In this document: positions 1 through 10,234 of the stretch, piece after piece | Position numbering within the stretch: the stretch's first letter is position 1 | Layout of the letters: the number at the start of each line of letters is the position of its first letter | From: Rotaria sp. Silwood1 | Lineage: Eukaryota; Rotifera; Eurotatoria; Philodinida; Philodinidae | DNA length: 64,000 nucleotides | Assembly (NCBI GenBank): GCA_905250075.1 | Contig: CAJNOP010000183.1 | Span: 1-64,000, forward strand | Direction of reading: 5' to 3' | Notes under the pieces: generated by a model | Databases searched by the model: none | What the model saw: only the letters and a program-made list of their open reading frames with translations | What the model was told of the DNA's origin: nothing | Position numbers and translations under genes: made by a program

Positions 1-456
1 CTAATCAAATTGAACCATGAAATGTTATTCTATTATCCATGAACACTAACAAACAGACTATTTCATTTCGAGTTACAAAAAAACAAATGATACAAGTTCC
101 TAATTTGTGAGTATGGGTCAATATAGATCACTCCCACCCACACCCACACTCCAAAAAACAAGCAGAAAAAAATCTGGCTTCTGAATGCTTTTAAGAAATA
201 TGAACAAATATGAAAAGATCGACGATATCCTACTTTTTCTTTTTAGCACTTCTTATATCGAAGAAAATCGCTTGAGAAATTCATTTTTCAAAAAATATCA
301 AGTATCATTTATGACTAATCCGTCTCATAGAGATCATTACAAAACTGTGTAGGTATGATTGTACTTGAAAAAATTAGCGAATATCAAAAAGGAATTCTTA
401 AAATAAAAGAAATATAAGAAAAAACCTGCTTCTGCTCTTTTTCGAAGAAACATGAA
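1..456. other. Non-coding AT-rich stretch
   Basis: No convincing exon is seen. At about 131-150 there is a short C-rich run made of CCCACA-like units, the complement of TGTGGG, which resembles the bdelloid telomeric repeat. The rest is AT-rich sequence without recognisable structure. Confidence 0.5.
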
Positions 457-600
457 ATGGGTGTGGCTGTGAGTGTGGGTGGGTGTAGGTGCAGGCGTGA
501 GTGTGTGGACGTTCGTGGGTGTCAATGTGGGTATGGGTGTAGTGGAAGGAATGAACCACATCCACACCCATACCCCACACTCACACGGTGTGGGTGGGAA
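457..600. repeat. Telomere-like G-rich tract followed by its C-rich inverse
   Basis: From about 457 to 545 the plus strand is a degenerate array of GTGGGT/TGTGGG-like units. It is followed directly, at about 556-590, by a C-rich run (ACCACATCCACACCCATACC and similar), so the tract reads G-rich then C-rich and can fold back on itself. The unit resembles the TGTGGG telomeric repeat reported for Adineta vaga (established knowledge). A degenerate interstitial telomeric tract is my inference; a simple-sequence tract is the alternative. Equivalent tracts lie at 27.53 and 61.05 kb. Confidence 0.5.
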
Positions 601-1075
601 GTTACCATTCCCAAACGTTACCCGGGAATGGAAACGGTAACTTTTCCGTTCCCAGTTCCCGGGTAACTGGTAACGGTTTGATAACCATCTCCCGTCTCCA
701 GCCCCAAACCCTAGGGTTCATCAAGCCCTTTTTGAAAAAAAATTTTTTTTCCGAAAATTTTTTTTTAATGCAGAAACAGACTTTTTGAGAAAAAATAAAT
801 TTTTCCCTAAACCACCCCAAAATTTTGTTATAAAAAATTTTTTTAATGCATAATCAGACTTTTTCGAAAAAAAATTTTTTGCAACAAAATTTTGGGGCGT
901 TTTCGAAAAATTTATTTTTTCTCAAAAAGTCTGTTTCTGCATTAAAAAAAAATTTTTCAAAAAAAGGATTTGATGAACCCTAGGGCGGAGCTGGAGACGG
1001 GAGATGGTTATCAAACCGTTACCAGTTACCCGGAAACTGGTAATGGAAAAGTTGCCAGTTACCTGGGAACGTAAC
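601..1075. repeat. Palindromic foldback element (about 475 bp)
   Basis: The left arm (about 601-835) and right arm (about 880-1075) are inverted copies. Both contain the GGTTTGATAACCATCTCCCG block, an ACCCTAGGGTTCATCAA-type block, and poly(A/T) blocks flanking an AGTCTGTTTCTGCATT motif. The arms meet near 840-880. The outer ends are GTTAC-rich. There is no coding capacity, so it looks like a non-autonomous foldback or MITE-like element. It ends exactly where the hAT-type element begins. Confidence 0.75.
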
Positions 1076-1911
1076 CAGGGTTGCCAGATTGTCCGAATTA
1101 GTCTGAATTTTCAGACTTTTCTAAGTTTTTCCGACTGCGTTCCGACTGTCCGAATTTATCCGAATTCTTGGATTTTTTCCGAATCGTAGTATTTTTTTTA
1201 AAATTTCCTGTCCATTACAATTTTCCATATATATCTTGATAGATTTCATATGGCGCCATCTTTATTTTCTTATAATCATTGAGTAATTGATTGTATTATT
1301 AGAAACAAGAGGAGAAGGGAGAGAAGAGAAGGTTTAATATAATCTTTTTTTCAAATCTTTTCAAATTTTTTTCAAATTTATTAGAATAGCTTCAATCAAT
1401 ATTTAGTCAAATGAATCATCTATGGTCTAATTATCGCAATCGAATGAATATAGAATTAGTTGAAGCTGAACTACAAATCCGAATGAATTTTGATATTCAT
1501 TGTTCACGTTTTTATGACTTTCTTTTAACTCAAGACGAAGTATTGACAAAAATAGCTTCAAATGAAAAATTTGTTAGAAAGACACGTCTTGATAAATGAA
1601 CTTTAGTGTTTTTCCATAAATGTTTTGAATTGTATATATACATATGTATAGATAGTGTATTTTGAGTTGTTTTTGTATTAACAGTCTCTTCTTGAAAATG
1701 ATGTTTCCTAATGGTGTTATAATTAATACATTTATTTTAACATTGATGAAATATATCTACAGAAAGAATAACCAAATGCAGAAGACTTCTGTTAGAAAAA
1801 ATTCTCTTAAGCGTCAAAAAGCTTAAAAATGACTTTCCGAATTAAGCAGATATTTTGTCCGAATTCCAGCAAAAGAATTCCGATTTGTAAGATTTCGATC
1901 TGGCAACCCTG
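1076..1911. mobile_element. Non-autonomous hAT-type transposon derivative
   Basis: The ends are inverted: CAGGGTTGCCAGAT at 1076 and ATCTGGCAACCCTG ending at 1911. Subterminal repeats of GTCCGAATT lie near both ends. CAGGG-type termini are typical of hAT elements. The 8-bp flanks (AACGTAAC left, CATGTGAC right) agree at only 5 of 8 positions, so a target-site duplication is at best degraded. Inside is the remnant of a hAT transposase C-terminus (1411-1599), consistent with a deletion derivative of an autonomous element. Confidence 0.75.
1411..1599 (+). pseudogene. hAT transposase C-terminal remnant
   Basis: A 62-codon open frame with NRMNIELVEAELQIRMNFD followed by C-x2-FYDFL and a Lys-rich end. 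This matches the pattern seen just after the hAT dimerisation region in BED-finger/hAT transposases (NRM...EA.L.IR.N.D..C..FYD.). No BED finger, DDE residues or upstream transposase exons are found inside the 836-bp element, so it cannot encode an active enzyme. Assignment is by motif pattern only. Confidence 0.55.
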
Positions 1912-2645
1912 CATGTGACATAAAAATATAACGATGAAGAGTACGATTGCTTAGCAATAAAAAACTGAAAATAGCTATCGAAAACAAAACAAAATCGAAA
2001 GATATTATTGAATGTAATCGATTTAACAAACCGAGAAGGTTTTGAAATTGCAGCTGATTGCTGAACACTAGTTATCATACTCTATAGATGTCTTTTTTTC
2101 CTTGCATAAAAGATAGATATTTTGTTTTTAGATCAAGAGAAAATGATATATTAATGTATTAGAATTTTTATTAATTTATTCAAAGTTTAAAGATTTATTT
2201 CCAAATGCTAAAGAGAATTTGATGTAGTTAAAAGATTAAATTGAAAAAGAAAAATAAGAATAAATTATTGAAATAATAAAAACAGATTTAAGAAGAAGAA
2301 CGGATACTTGAGGAGCTTTTGTTTTCATTTTTTCTAACATAAATAGAGAAAACTAGTTTATTCTAACTTGAATAGATCTTGAAAGACAACTCTTCATTTT
2401 AATTCTTGTTTTTTATCGCTCAACAATCTGTTTTTTGCTATGAATTCGTTCTATCGATACCTAGCGCCAGCTATCTATAGCGATGTATAAATATAACATG
2501 GATGAATGATATATGGACAGAACTTTTTTTAAATATGATTATTTCGTAAGTTGAATAAATTGAATATACCGTTTATAAATATATTTTTTTCAGATCATTT
2601 TTGGTTTTTCGTTTTTTTATAAGAAAAAATAAAAAGAAAAGCAAT
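1912..2645. other. Intergenic region upstream of TMA16
   Basis: AT-rich sequence without detectable exons, between the hAT-type element and the TMA16 start codon. It presumably holds the TMA16 promoter and 5' UTR; no specific motif can be defended. Confidence 0.4.
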
Positions 2646-4138
2646 ATGGTAGTTTAATTTGTTTTTTGTTTTCATTAACTTATTTATTTTAATTTTCATA
2701 ATGATTTAGTCAAAAGATAAAAAACTTAAAACAGGTGGTAAACTTATTCATCCAAGTAGTCGAAAAGCCAAACAAATCTCAAGATTAGAATGTCATGCAG
2801 GTCGAGTTGTTAAGTAAGATTTGTTTTATTTTTTGAAAAGAAAATTTTTCTTTTCACATATTTTATTTCTTGTTTTAGAAAACGTCAAAATACAAAAGCT
2901 AAATATAATAATTTACGTGATAGAATTCAATGGTTTAAAGATCAATTAAATGAAACTCAAACACATTTATCACAACAAGAAATACATGAACTTATTCAAC
3001 GGTTAGTTATTATTTGGTATTTTTTTTTATTCGTTCATTTTACTATACCGATATTTAGACAGATATCTTCAACGATTTCAAGATGAACTTGAACAAATTG
3101 AATTAAAAAATCAGATAGGTCAACGACAAAAAACACCACAATATGCATCACGTAAAGCATTAATTGAAACGACAATAAATACTGAACGACATGAATATGA
3201 AACTAATGGCATTGGTATTTCAAAAATACGTTCATTTTCTTTCTTAATATAAATTTCTTTTTTATTTAAAGAAATACCAAATCTTACACGAATCGATGCT
3301 GTTAAAGAACTTCGGTATAAAAGTTTACATAAGCATTTCTAAACAAAAGTCGTATTCCTCATCGGATCTCAGTCATTATAATTAGAACTTTATAATCTGA
3401 AAAAAGTTGCCTATTATCTTTATTGGAAAGATCAATTTGTTTGCTTGAATATTAATATTTCTGAGTTCTTGACGCTAGCAAGATGATCATCTGTATGCTA
3501 TTTCATCTAATATGAAATTTGATTCTCAAATTTTCAGCTTAATATAATGAACAACCAATAAGTTATGAATCTTGAAAGAGTAATTGATGGTTTTTCTTGT
3601 ACATCAATGGTGAGACTAAAATAATCAAAAATCTTCGAGAGGTTGACGAGTCTTTATCAAACCTGTATGATAAATAACTGAAACATAGTGCTAGCTAATG
3701 AATAGAGCTGCCGACATACAACGTCTTTCGCCTGGAGACTCAAAGTAATAATAGACATCATTCATGATAACTCAGTGTCTACTAAAGCAAGCCGAATCTG
3801 GATAGCTTCATCGACATACATTGATGGTGAAGCATGTGCACACAAAGTTTCAGATCTCTATCTAAAGTTCGTCAAATTGGTTCTGAATTCATGATGACTG
3901 AGATTCGATATGGCGAAAGGTTTTTGTTCGGGATTGTAATGAAAAAACTCGAATTCTAAATTTTTTTTTTACTTTCTTGTTTAGAAATTGGGATGGTAGT
4001 ATTCGGTTGATGCCACGTCTTAAATTATGTTTAATAAAACATAATAATTCAACATCGAATAAAAATGATGATGATGATGATAATCAAATTGTTTCAATTG
4101 ATAATGAAAATGAATCAATGGATAGTGATGTTGAATAA
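2646..4138 (+). CDS. TMA16: TMA16-family translation machinery-associated protein
   Basis: Six exons: 2646-2648, 2710-2813, 2879-3001, 3063-3214, 3272-3314 and 3985-4138, all GT-AG with joining phases, giving 192 aa. The protein starts M-SKDKKLKTGGKLIHPSSRK, matching the conserved K(V/L)xHPxSRKA(A/K)QI N-terminus of TMA16 (human C4orf43). It continues with the RxxIQWFKDQL and RYLQRFQDELEQIEL segments typical of the family and the EIPNL-NW(D/E) region, and ends in an acidic tail. TMA16 binds nascent 60S ribosomal subunits (family knowledge). Exon 1 carries only the ATG. The last intron (3315-3984) is unusually long because it holds a dispersed repeat also found near 37.1-37.6 kb. Confidence 0.9.
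3340..3870 (+). repeat. Dispersed repeat, copy 1 (in TMA16 intron 5)
   Basis: Same-strand similarity to about 37110-37605, strongest from about 3655 to 3870. Shared landmarks include ACCTGTATGA...GAAACATA, ACAACGTCTT, ATAGACA(T/C)CATTCA, AGTGTCTA(C/T)TAAAG, GACATACATTGATGG and TTTCAGA(T/C)CTCTATCT. No coding potential or terminal inverted repeat was recognised, so its class is unknown. Confidence 0.65.
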
Positions 4139-7100
4139 AACGAAAAAAAAAATAAATAAAATAAATAAATTCATTGGGAAATTTTGTCTTTTCTTGTCTT
4201 TAAAATTCATTGTTTTCTATTATTTTAATCTATTTCATATATTCAGCAGTGAATCGATATTTAGATTTTAGAGTACTGTAACAAATCACTATGAATGATA
4301 CCAAGATCATGCTTGCAGTTGAGTTAATGAAAAAATCTATGCAATATATTAAAAGTATTTCTTTATTAAAAAAACATTAGTTCATATAATTATCATCAAC
4401 TACAATGCATATACATATATGTATATTGTTACATGAACAATAAAATATTCAAATCCAATTCTCTTCTTTTTTTTGTCTATGAACAGTTTTAATCTCTTGA
4501 TTAAATTGATGTTATGTTTGCAAGATTATTTTAAATATAGCAATTCAATTATAAGAGAATAAAACTCAAGATTTTTATTATAATCTTTCAAGAAAATACA
4601 ACTTAATATGAAGAAGATGTTTATTAATGAGAAATATATTTCAACCGATATTTTCAATAGTTTTATTACCCATGATTGTCTAAGAATAACCATAATATTT
4701 TTAATAAATCTAAAAATGTCTTGATTACGTATTCAATCATTAAATAAAATAATCTATTCATCAAAAAAAAATGATTAAATTATTTCTAAGGAAAACGTTA
4801 ATATTTATTAACAAACAAAAATATGTAACGTATCAAATATTTATTTAACTCTTTGACGGCAAAGCTGAAATATACTAAAACAGATCTATTCAATATTAAC
4901 TGCGTTTACACATAGAACTACTGAGAACAGTATTGTATCGTTAAATCAAGTCTACTCGCAAGAATTATGATCATCAATAATTTTCAAATTATATTATGTT
5001 AACATGGATTTTTTTACTCTATGTATTATAAAAATAAGTCCATCGTCAAGCAGTAAAACAGAAACATTAGATGTATTATTAATTAAACATGAGCTAATGT
5101 GGAGAGTCTGTTGTTTTTTTGTTTCAAGATAAAAAAAAGATTCAGCATGATCTCCTAGCGACTAAAATGTGAAACAAGTCATACTTCATATATACCAAGA
5201 GATAATCAATTGAAGATATATATATTTTATGCATTAATTTGAACACTGGAGCAAATGAAATAAAAAATATTAAGAAAATGTTCGCCGGTCCATCGAGGAC
5301 GGTCATTACATGGCCGTAATTAATACTTCTTGAATCTTGTTCAATTTCTTGTATAAAACTCAGGTTGTGAAAAAATTTTTTTAGGAAACAGCGGAGAAAA
5401 ATAACATATCTATGTAGAGGAAAAATGAGAAACGCGATCTTTCAACGAATAGGCATTCAGTTTCAAATAAAACTCGTATCATATTCAGTATCAGTATTAA
5501 AAATGAGTTAGACAACATGGGTTTCGTAAAAAAAAACATTGTCCGACAATAAATTCATCTGCTGAGAGCCACCAACAAGACTTTTACAAAAGGAAGTTGA
5601 GAAGTAACAGATATGAACTTAGACAGAAAATTAATTTTAATGAAACCCAAGCTGTGTGACTCATTTTTTAATATTGATACTGAATATGACATAAGCTTTA
5701 TTTGAACATGTATGTTTAATAATAGAGACTCTTCTTGAAAGAAGTCAATTATTGTCAAAATTATGAAAATTGAACCCGAGATTTCATATGTCGTAAATGA
5801 CATGAATTTTTTATTCAGCACCTCGCTGCTTTTTTCAAAAATTTTGCGTCGTGATCTACTTAAAAAATATCATTTTTTCACATCATGCGAAGAATGTTTT
5901 TCTCTGTTTATGTTTTATGATCGGACATTCCATTATCTCGAAAGTTTATTTAGTGTGTTCAATTGCTTTTTTTTATTTGTTTACAAGAACATGTTAATAT
6001 GCAGAACATGACAATGCTTCGTTTCCGAATTAAGTCTCATTATTTTTTATATACAAGAGTACATTTATAATTGGAGCATCAATTTTTTTCGACATTGAAC
6101 TTTTCTCCTCTTAAAAAGTAATAGGTCAAAAGAAAACAGTATGCCGTGCTCGACAGCTTGACATATTCTTTTAAACAAACAAAAAATTAAATACATAGAA
6201 TGACGACTCAAACAGAATTTTTACTTGTCAAATAAACTATATTTAAAATTTATTTATTGAATATCTGATGAAAACGTCATGGTATAAGACTGAAAATTTT
6301 ACAATACTTTCTGCACTACAACTGCTCCAATACATCCAGAAAATTTCATTTGATTTGCAATTCTTGAGGATTAGCGAGACCTTAAGTGATCAGGTTTTCT
6401 ACTTTTCCTATATCTATACATGCTGTCTTCTTCCGTTGTTTCCCGAATCTCGGCTGAACATAATACTTTCTCTTCAAATTTTTTGTATAGGGACTATTTT
6501 TAGAGCGCAGAATTTTTCTACAGGATGTACTATGTTAAATTTTCCTATTCAACCATCAAAGTCTCGATAAATGGTCCGCAATCAAAAATTTACGATCAAT
6601 GAAACTTGAATTTTTATGGCAAACCTCGAAGAACCGCTTTCGTTCAATGTCACGAGTTCTTTTGAATGAGATGCGGCTTGAAAAAAAAATAGATGAAAAA
6701 TAACTGAAATAGAAGTGAAACATTAAAAGAAACGTTGTGCAGTCAACCTCATGTTGCCAAGTCTCTAGTTCCATTAGATAACATCCCAGATATCTAAAAA
6801 ATTTTTCATGACTTTTGTTTTATGAAAAGAACTGAATGAAATTAAGAACAAAATGTGTTAATTTCAACTATATGACAACATTCTGATGTAAAGCTTGATG
6901 TGATGGCAAAATGCTTTTTAAGTGTTAATTAAATCTTTGTTTCTTTATTATACAATGATCAATATAGCAACTGATTTCTATCACGCGCCTATTCATCACT
7001 ACAAAGAATGATTTGCAAGGAATTCTAGAGGAGAACAGCGGGAAATTTTCGATATCAACTTATAATCATACTTGACAATGTGAGTTTCACAAAACTATGT

Positions 7101-8008
7101 TCATTAGAAATCAAAGAATTTAGAATTTTTTTTCATTCTCAAAAGTAAAAAGTAAATGTCATTTGAGTTTTTATACACTTTATGACCGATCGATACTTTT
7201 CAGAATAATATCCATGAATTTTAAGTGAATATGTTTATTGACATTTAATAGAAGACATAAAATATTTTATTTGAAAGCATCGTAAAGCTATTTCTAGAGA
7301 CATATTTAAATCTATACTATTAAAGGGAGTCGATGTCTTATGTTCACAGAATAATCAATAAATAGAAAACGATATATAATTAGTTTGTTTGTTATTACTT
7401 AGAAAAAAAAAGTCGAATAGACAGAATCATTTTACTTTTTAACATTATCTAAGGCGACGAACTAAATTGAGGTAAATAAATGAAATCTGTTACTTTTTCA
7501 ATTATTGTTATGCATTACTTTGATTATTACTTTAGAAGTGTTTGAAAGGCACTATTACTTGATAACAAAAATGAAAAACGACGTTTTCCTTTTCTTGATC
7601 TATCTTTTCTTCCTTTTTACTCTTTCACACAATAGTGAGTGAAATAAGAAAAAACAATTTTCATGAGACAATTTCCTCTGTTCATTAGGTCGTATGATGA
7701 ATAATGTATATGCGTTGCCTATGTAACGTCTAGTTGATGACAACAATAACCTGTAAAAAACCATATATGAAATGGTGAAAAAAAAGTTTCCTTTTTCATT
7801 GGCATAGTAACAACAATTTTTGCACGTTTTATCTTAGCCTGTTTCCATGTCAGTCATTTATCGACAGAACGATGTTACTATTTTTTGTTGGCTTCTTTTT
7901 TCTTCTTTTTCTTATAGAAAAATAACTTATTACAATTATTATATTCATTGAATTGGCTTTTTACCGATAGTGTGTAAAAGTAAAAGAAAAAAAAAGCGAG
8001 CTAAAATC
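4139..8008. other. Long intergenic region
   Basis: Nearly 3.9 kb of AT-rich sequence. Open frames at 5763-6011 and 6268-6570 lack recognisable domains, splice context or the codon pattern of neighbouring genes, and I regard them as chance. The only clear structure is an inverted repeat at about 5458-5707, listed separately. The last few hundred bases presumably contain the 5' region of the gene at 8009. Confidence 0.45.
5458..5707. repeat. Imperfect inverted repeat / hairpin
   Basis: The left arm (about 5458-5528) contains CATATTCAGTATCAGTATTA and the right arm (about 5640-5707) contains its imperfect complement (TTAATATTGATACTGAATATG). Further pairing includes TTCAAATAAA and ATGGGTTTC-type blocks. 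The spacer is about 110 bp. No open frame and no clear target duplication; probably a short foldback element. Confidence 0.65.
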
Positions 8009-8434
8009 ATGCAAATCAGCGAAACGATTCTGCTTATTATCGCAACGATAATTACAGCAATATCAGCATTATTTTGCATTATATCATTAGCAACTCCAGG
8101 ATGGGTACTCAAATATGGTTTATTTTGTTCGGGTTGTTCAACACCATCAGCTGGTCTTTCTATTGTTGCTTTTATCTTATTAATGGCTGCTATTGTTGTT
8201 CTTCTCTTATTAATTATTCGAATTTTACCAAAAACCATTCGAATTTTATCTTTGATAGTCTTATTTCTTGGAACTATCTTCACATTGGCTTCATTTGCAG
8301 CATATTTAGATGCAGGAACTGGATACTCATATAAACTAATGGTTGTTGCTCATTTTCTATGTTATGTAGCATCACTTGTAGTTGCCTTTTGGCTTGGCGG
8401 TTCATATGGTACAACAATAGCACCAACTAATTGA
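8009..8434 (+). CDS. Four-helix claudin/PMP22-like membrane protein
   Basis: A single exon of about 141 codons from the ATG at 8009 (MQISETILL...). The frame stays open upstream to about 7970, just after an AG that could be a splice acceptor, so the true N-terminus may be longer. Hydropathy shows four membrane helices. The first is followed by ATPGWVLKYGLFCSGC, resembling the W-(x)n-GL(W/F)-x2-C-x(n)-C extracellular signature of the claudin/EMP/PMP22 superfamily. A short poorly charged C-terminus follows helix 4. Claudin-superfamily proteins act in cell-cell junctions or as small tetraspan membrane proteins. The specific subfamily cannot be assigned, and a generic tetraspan protein is the alternative. 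Confidence 0.65.
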   Translation: MQISETILLIIATIITAISALFCIISLATPGWVLKYGLFCSGCSTPSAGLSIVAFILLMAAIVVLLLLIIRILPKTIRILSLIVLFLGTIFTLASFAAYLDAGTGYSYKLMVVAHFLCYVASLVVAFWLGGSYGTTIAPTN

Positions 8435-10234
8435 AGGAAAATAATAAAAAGAAAATCTATATACGCATTAACATTACCTATGAAAAGACATTTTCTTTTT
8501 CATGTATTCTACTTGTCTTATTTTAATAAATTACACGATAATCTAACGATTAAAAATCTTACTTTTACTATGATTGACAGATTGTTTTCAAAAAAAATTC
8601 TCAATAAAAATATTTTCTATTTAAATAGATAAATAATTAAATTGTTCAATATATCGCTGCAAAAGTATCATAGAAGACAATACATTTATATCAAAGTACA
8701 ACTTGTGAAGAAAAATTTTCAGTTGTTCCACTTCGATTTCAATAAAATTTTGTCTAGGATACTTTTCAATACTCTACTAAAATATCCTTAAAAAATTTCA
8801 AATTCCTATCACTTTCTTTAAAGCTAATGAACATTTTAATTTTATTTCTACATAGAGTGGATAGTATACAGTGTGAGCCGTAACTAGCATGACGATAATA
8901 AATAAAATATCTCTGCATTGATTCAATCCAATGAAATGATTTTTTTTTTTTGGTAATTGGTAGAAGTCTATTGAAAGTTTTTTCATATGAATAAGATAAG
9001 CGAATATTACCATTAATTGTAATAGGTAGTATATCATGAAAGCAGTTGTACCTGTTATTAACTATAAAAGAAAATACATGTTTACCGTTTCAAAGATAAT
9101 TTTCAGTTGTAACTTAAGAGAGTAAGAAGCACAAGTCGAAAATGAACTTTATTAATTATCTTATATTAATGTACACATAAAAGAAATTTTCAAAACTAGT
9201 CAATTTTAGCATTGCAGGTCATGTTCTATAAATAAAACACATAATTGCAGTCATTTGGGTATCAAAATACCAACTTTCTTGATAAAATCTGTATTTTATA
9301 TTTGAAACTTCGATATTTTGTAACCTTTAACTTTTAAACTAATTATTTTTGCTTGCTTTACATGCATACAGAATCATTCATCAAGTTCGTTTTCCACTTA
9401 TTCTTCTTACTCTCTTAGATGATAACTTAAAAGTCATCGTTGAAACGCTAAACATGTATTTTTTTTAATAGTTCATAACAAGTAAAATTGCTATCATGAT
9501 ATATCATCAACAATATTTAAATAGTAATATTTGATTACTTTATCCATATATTCAATAGATTTATACCAGTATTCAAAAAATCAGTTCATGACATGGCATC
9601 AATGCGGAAATATTTCATTGTTTATCGTCGTGGTATTTACGGCTCACACTGTATGTTATGCACTATAGAGATAAAATTAAAATGTTCATAAGTTTTTGAA
9701 GGAAATGATAGGAATCAAAATTCTTTAACGTTTTTTAGTAGAGTATTGAACAGTATCTATAGATGAAAAATCATTAAAATTGAAAGGAAATACCTGAAAG
9801 ATTTCTTCGTTAGTCTACAATATTCATAATATTAATTCTATTTTTTCAAGAGAGGAAATAGTATTTATAATGATGTACTTGACTGACAAATTCTATTTCT
9901 GTTCATTGTTATTCAAGATTATTGGACAAGTGAAATATCAATGATACTAGAAATCTTCCTGCTAAGTTTTCTTTTGAAAATATATTCAAAGTTGAAATAA
10001 GGTCTATACGGAAAGGAAAAAAAACGTTATCTAGCGATCTCTATTGAAAATGCAAAAAAAACAAAACAAAACGAAAGAAATCACCAATCGAAAAATGTTT
10101 CTTTTCACTGGTCATATTGCACGATGAATCAAAATTAACGCAATTTGGCATCGTGTAAAGCCAACACATCGATAAAACAATTGTAGCTTAATCATTTTTT
10201 TCTGTTTTCATTTTAACTAATCCCTTCATTAAAA
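8435..10234. other. Intergenic region dominated by a palindrome
   Basis: Between the claudin-like gene and the MFS-type transporter. No exons recognised; most of it is the inverted-repeat structure at about 8750-9790. The last few hundred bases presumably contain the promoter and 5' UTR of the transporter gene. Confidence 0.45.
8750..9790. repeat. Large imperfect palindrome (about 1 kb)
   Basis: The left arm (about 8750-8935) and right arm (about 9590-9785) are inverted copies. Both contain TTCAATACTCTACTAAAA, ATGAACATTTTAATTTTAT and ACAGTGTGAGCCGTAA. An inner pair (about 9080-9145 and 9385-9445) shares AAGAGAGTAAGAAG. The central spacer has no open frame of note. Probably a foldback-type or long-TIR non-autonomous element that has diverged since insertion. 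Confidence 0.7.

Noticed and set aside
5763-6570. Open frames of 82 and 100 codons on the plus strand
   Set aside because: Phe/Leu/Ser-rich with no domain, no splice context and no codon bias like the real genes; expected by chance in AT-rich DNA.
7970-8008. GTG at 7970 as start of the claudin-like protein
   Set aside because: Eukaryotic initiation favours the ATG at 8009; the preceding AG may instead be a splice acceptor from an upstream exon.
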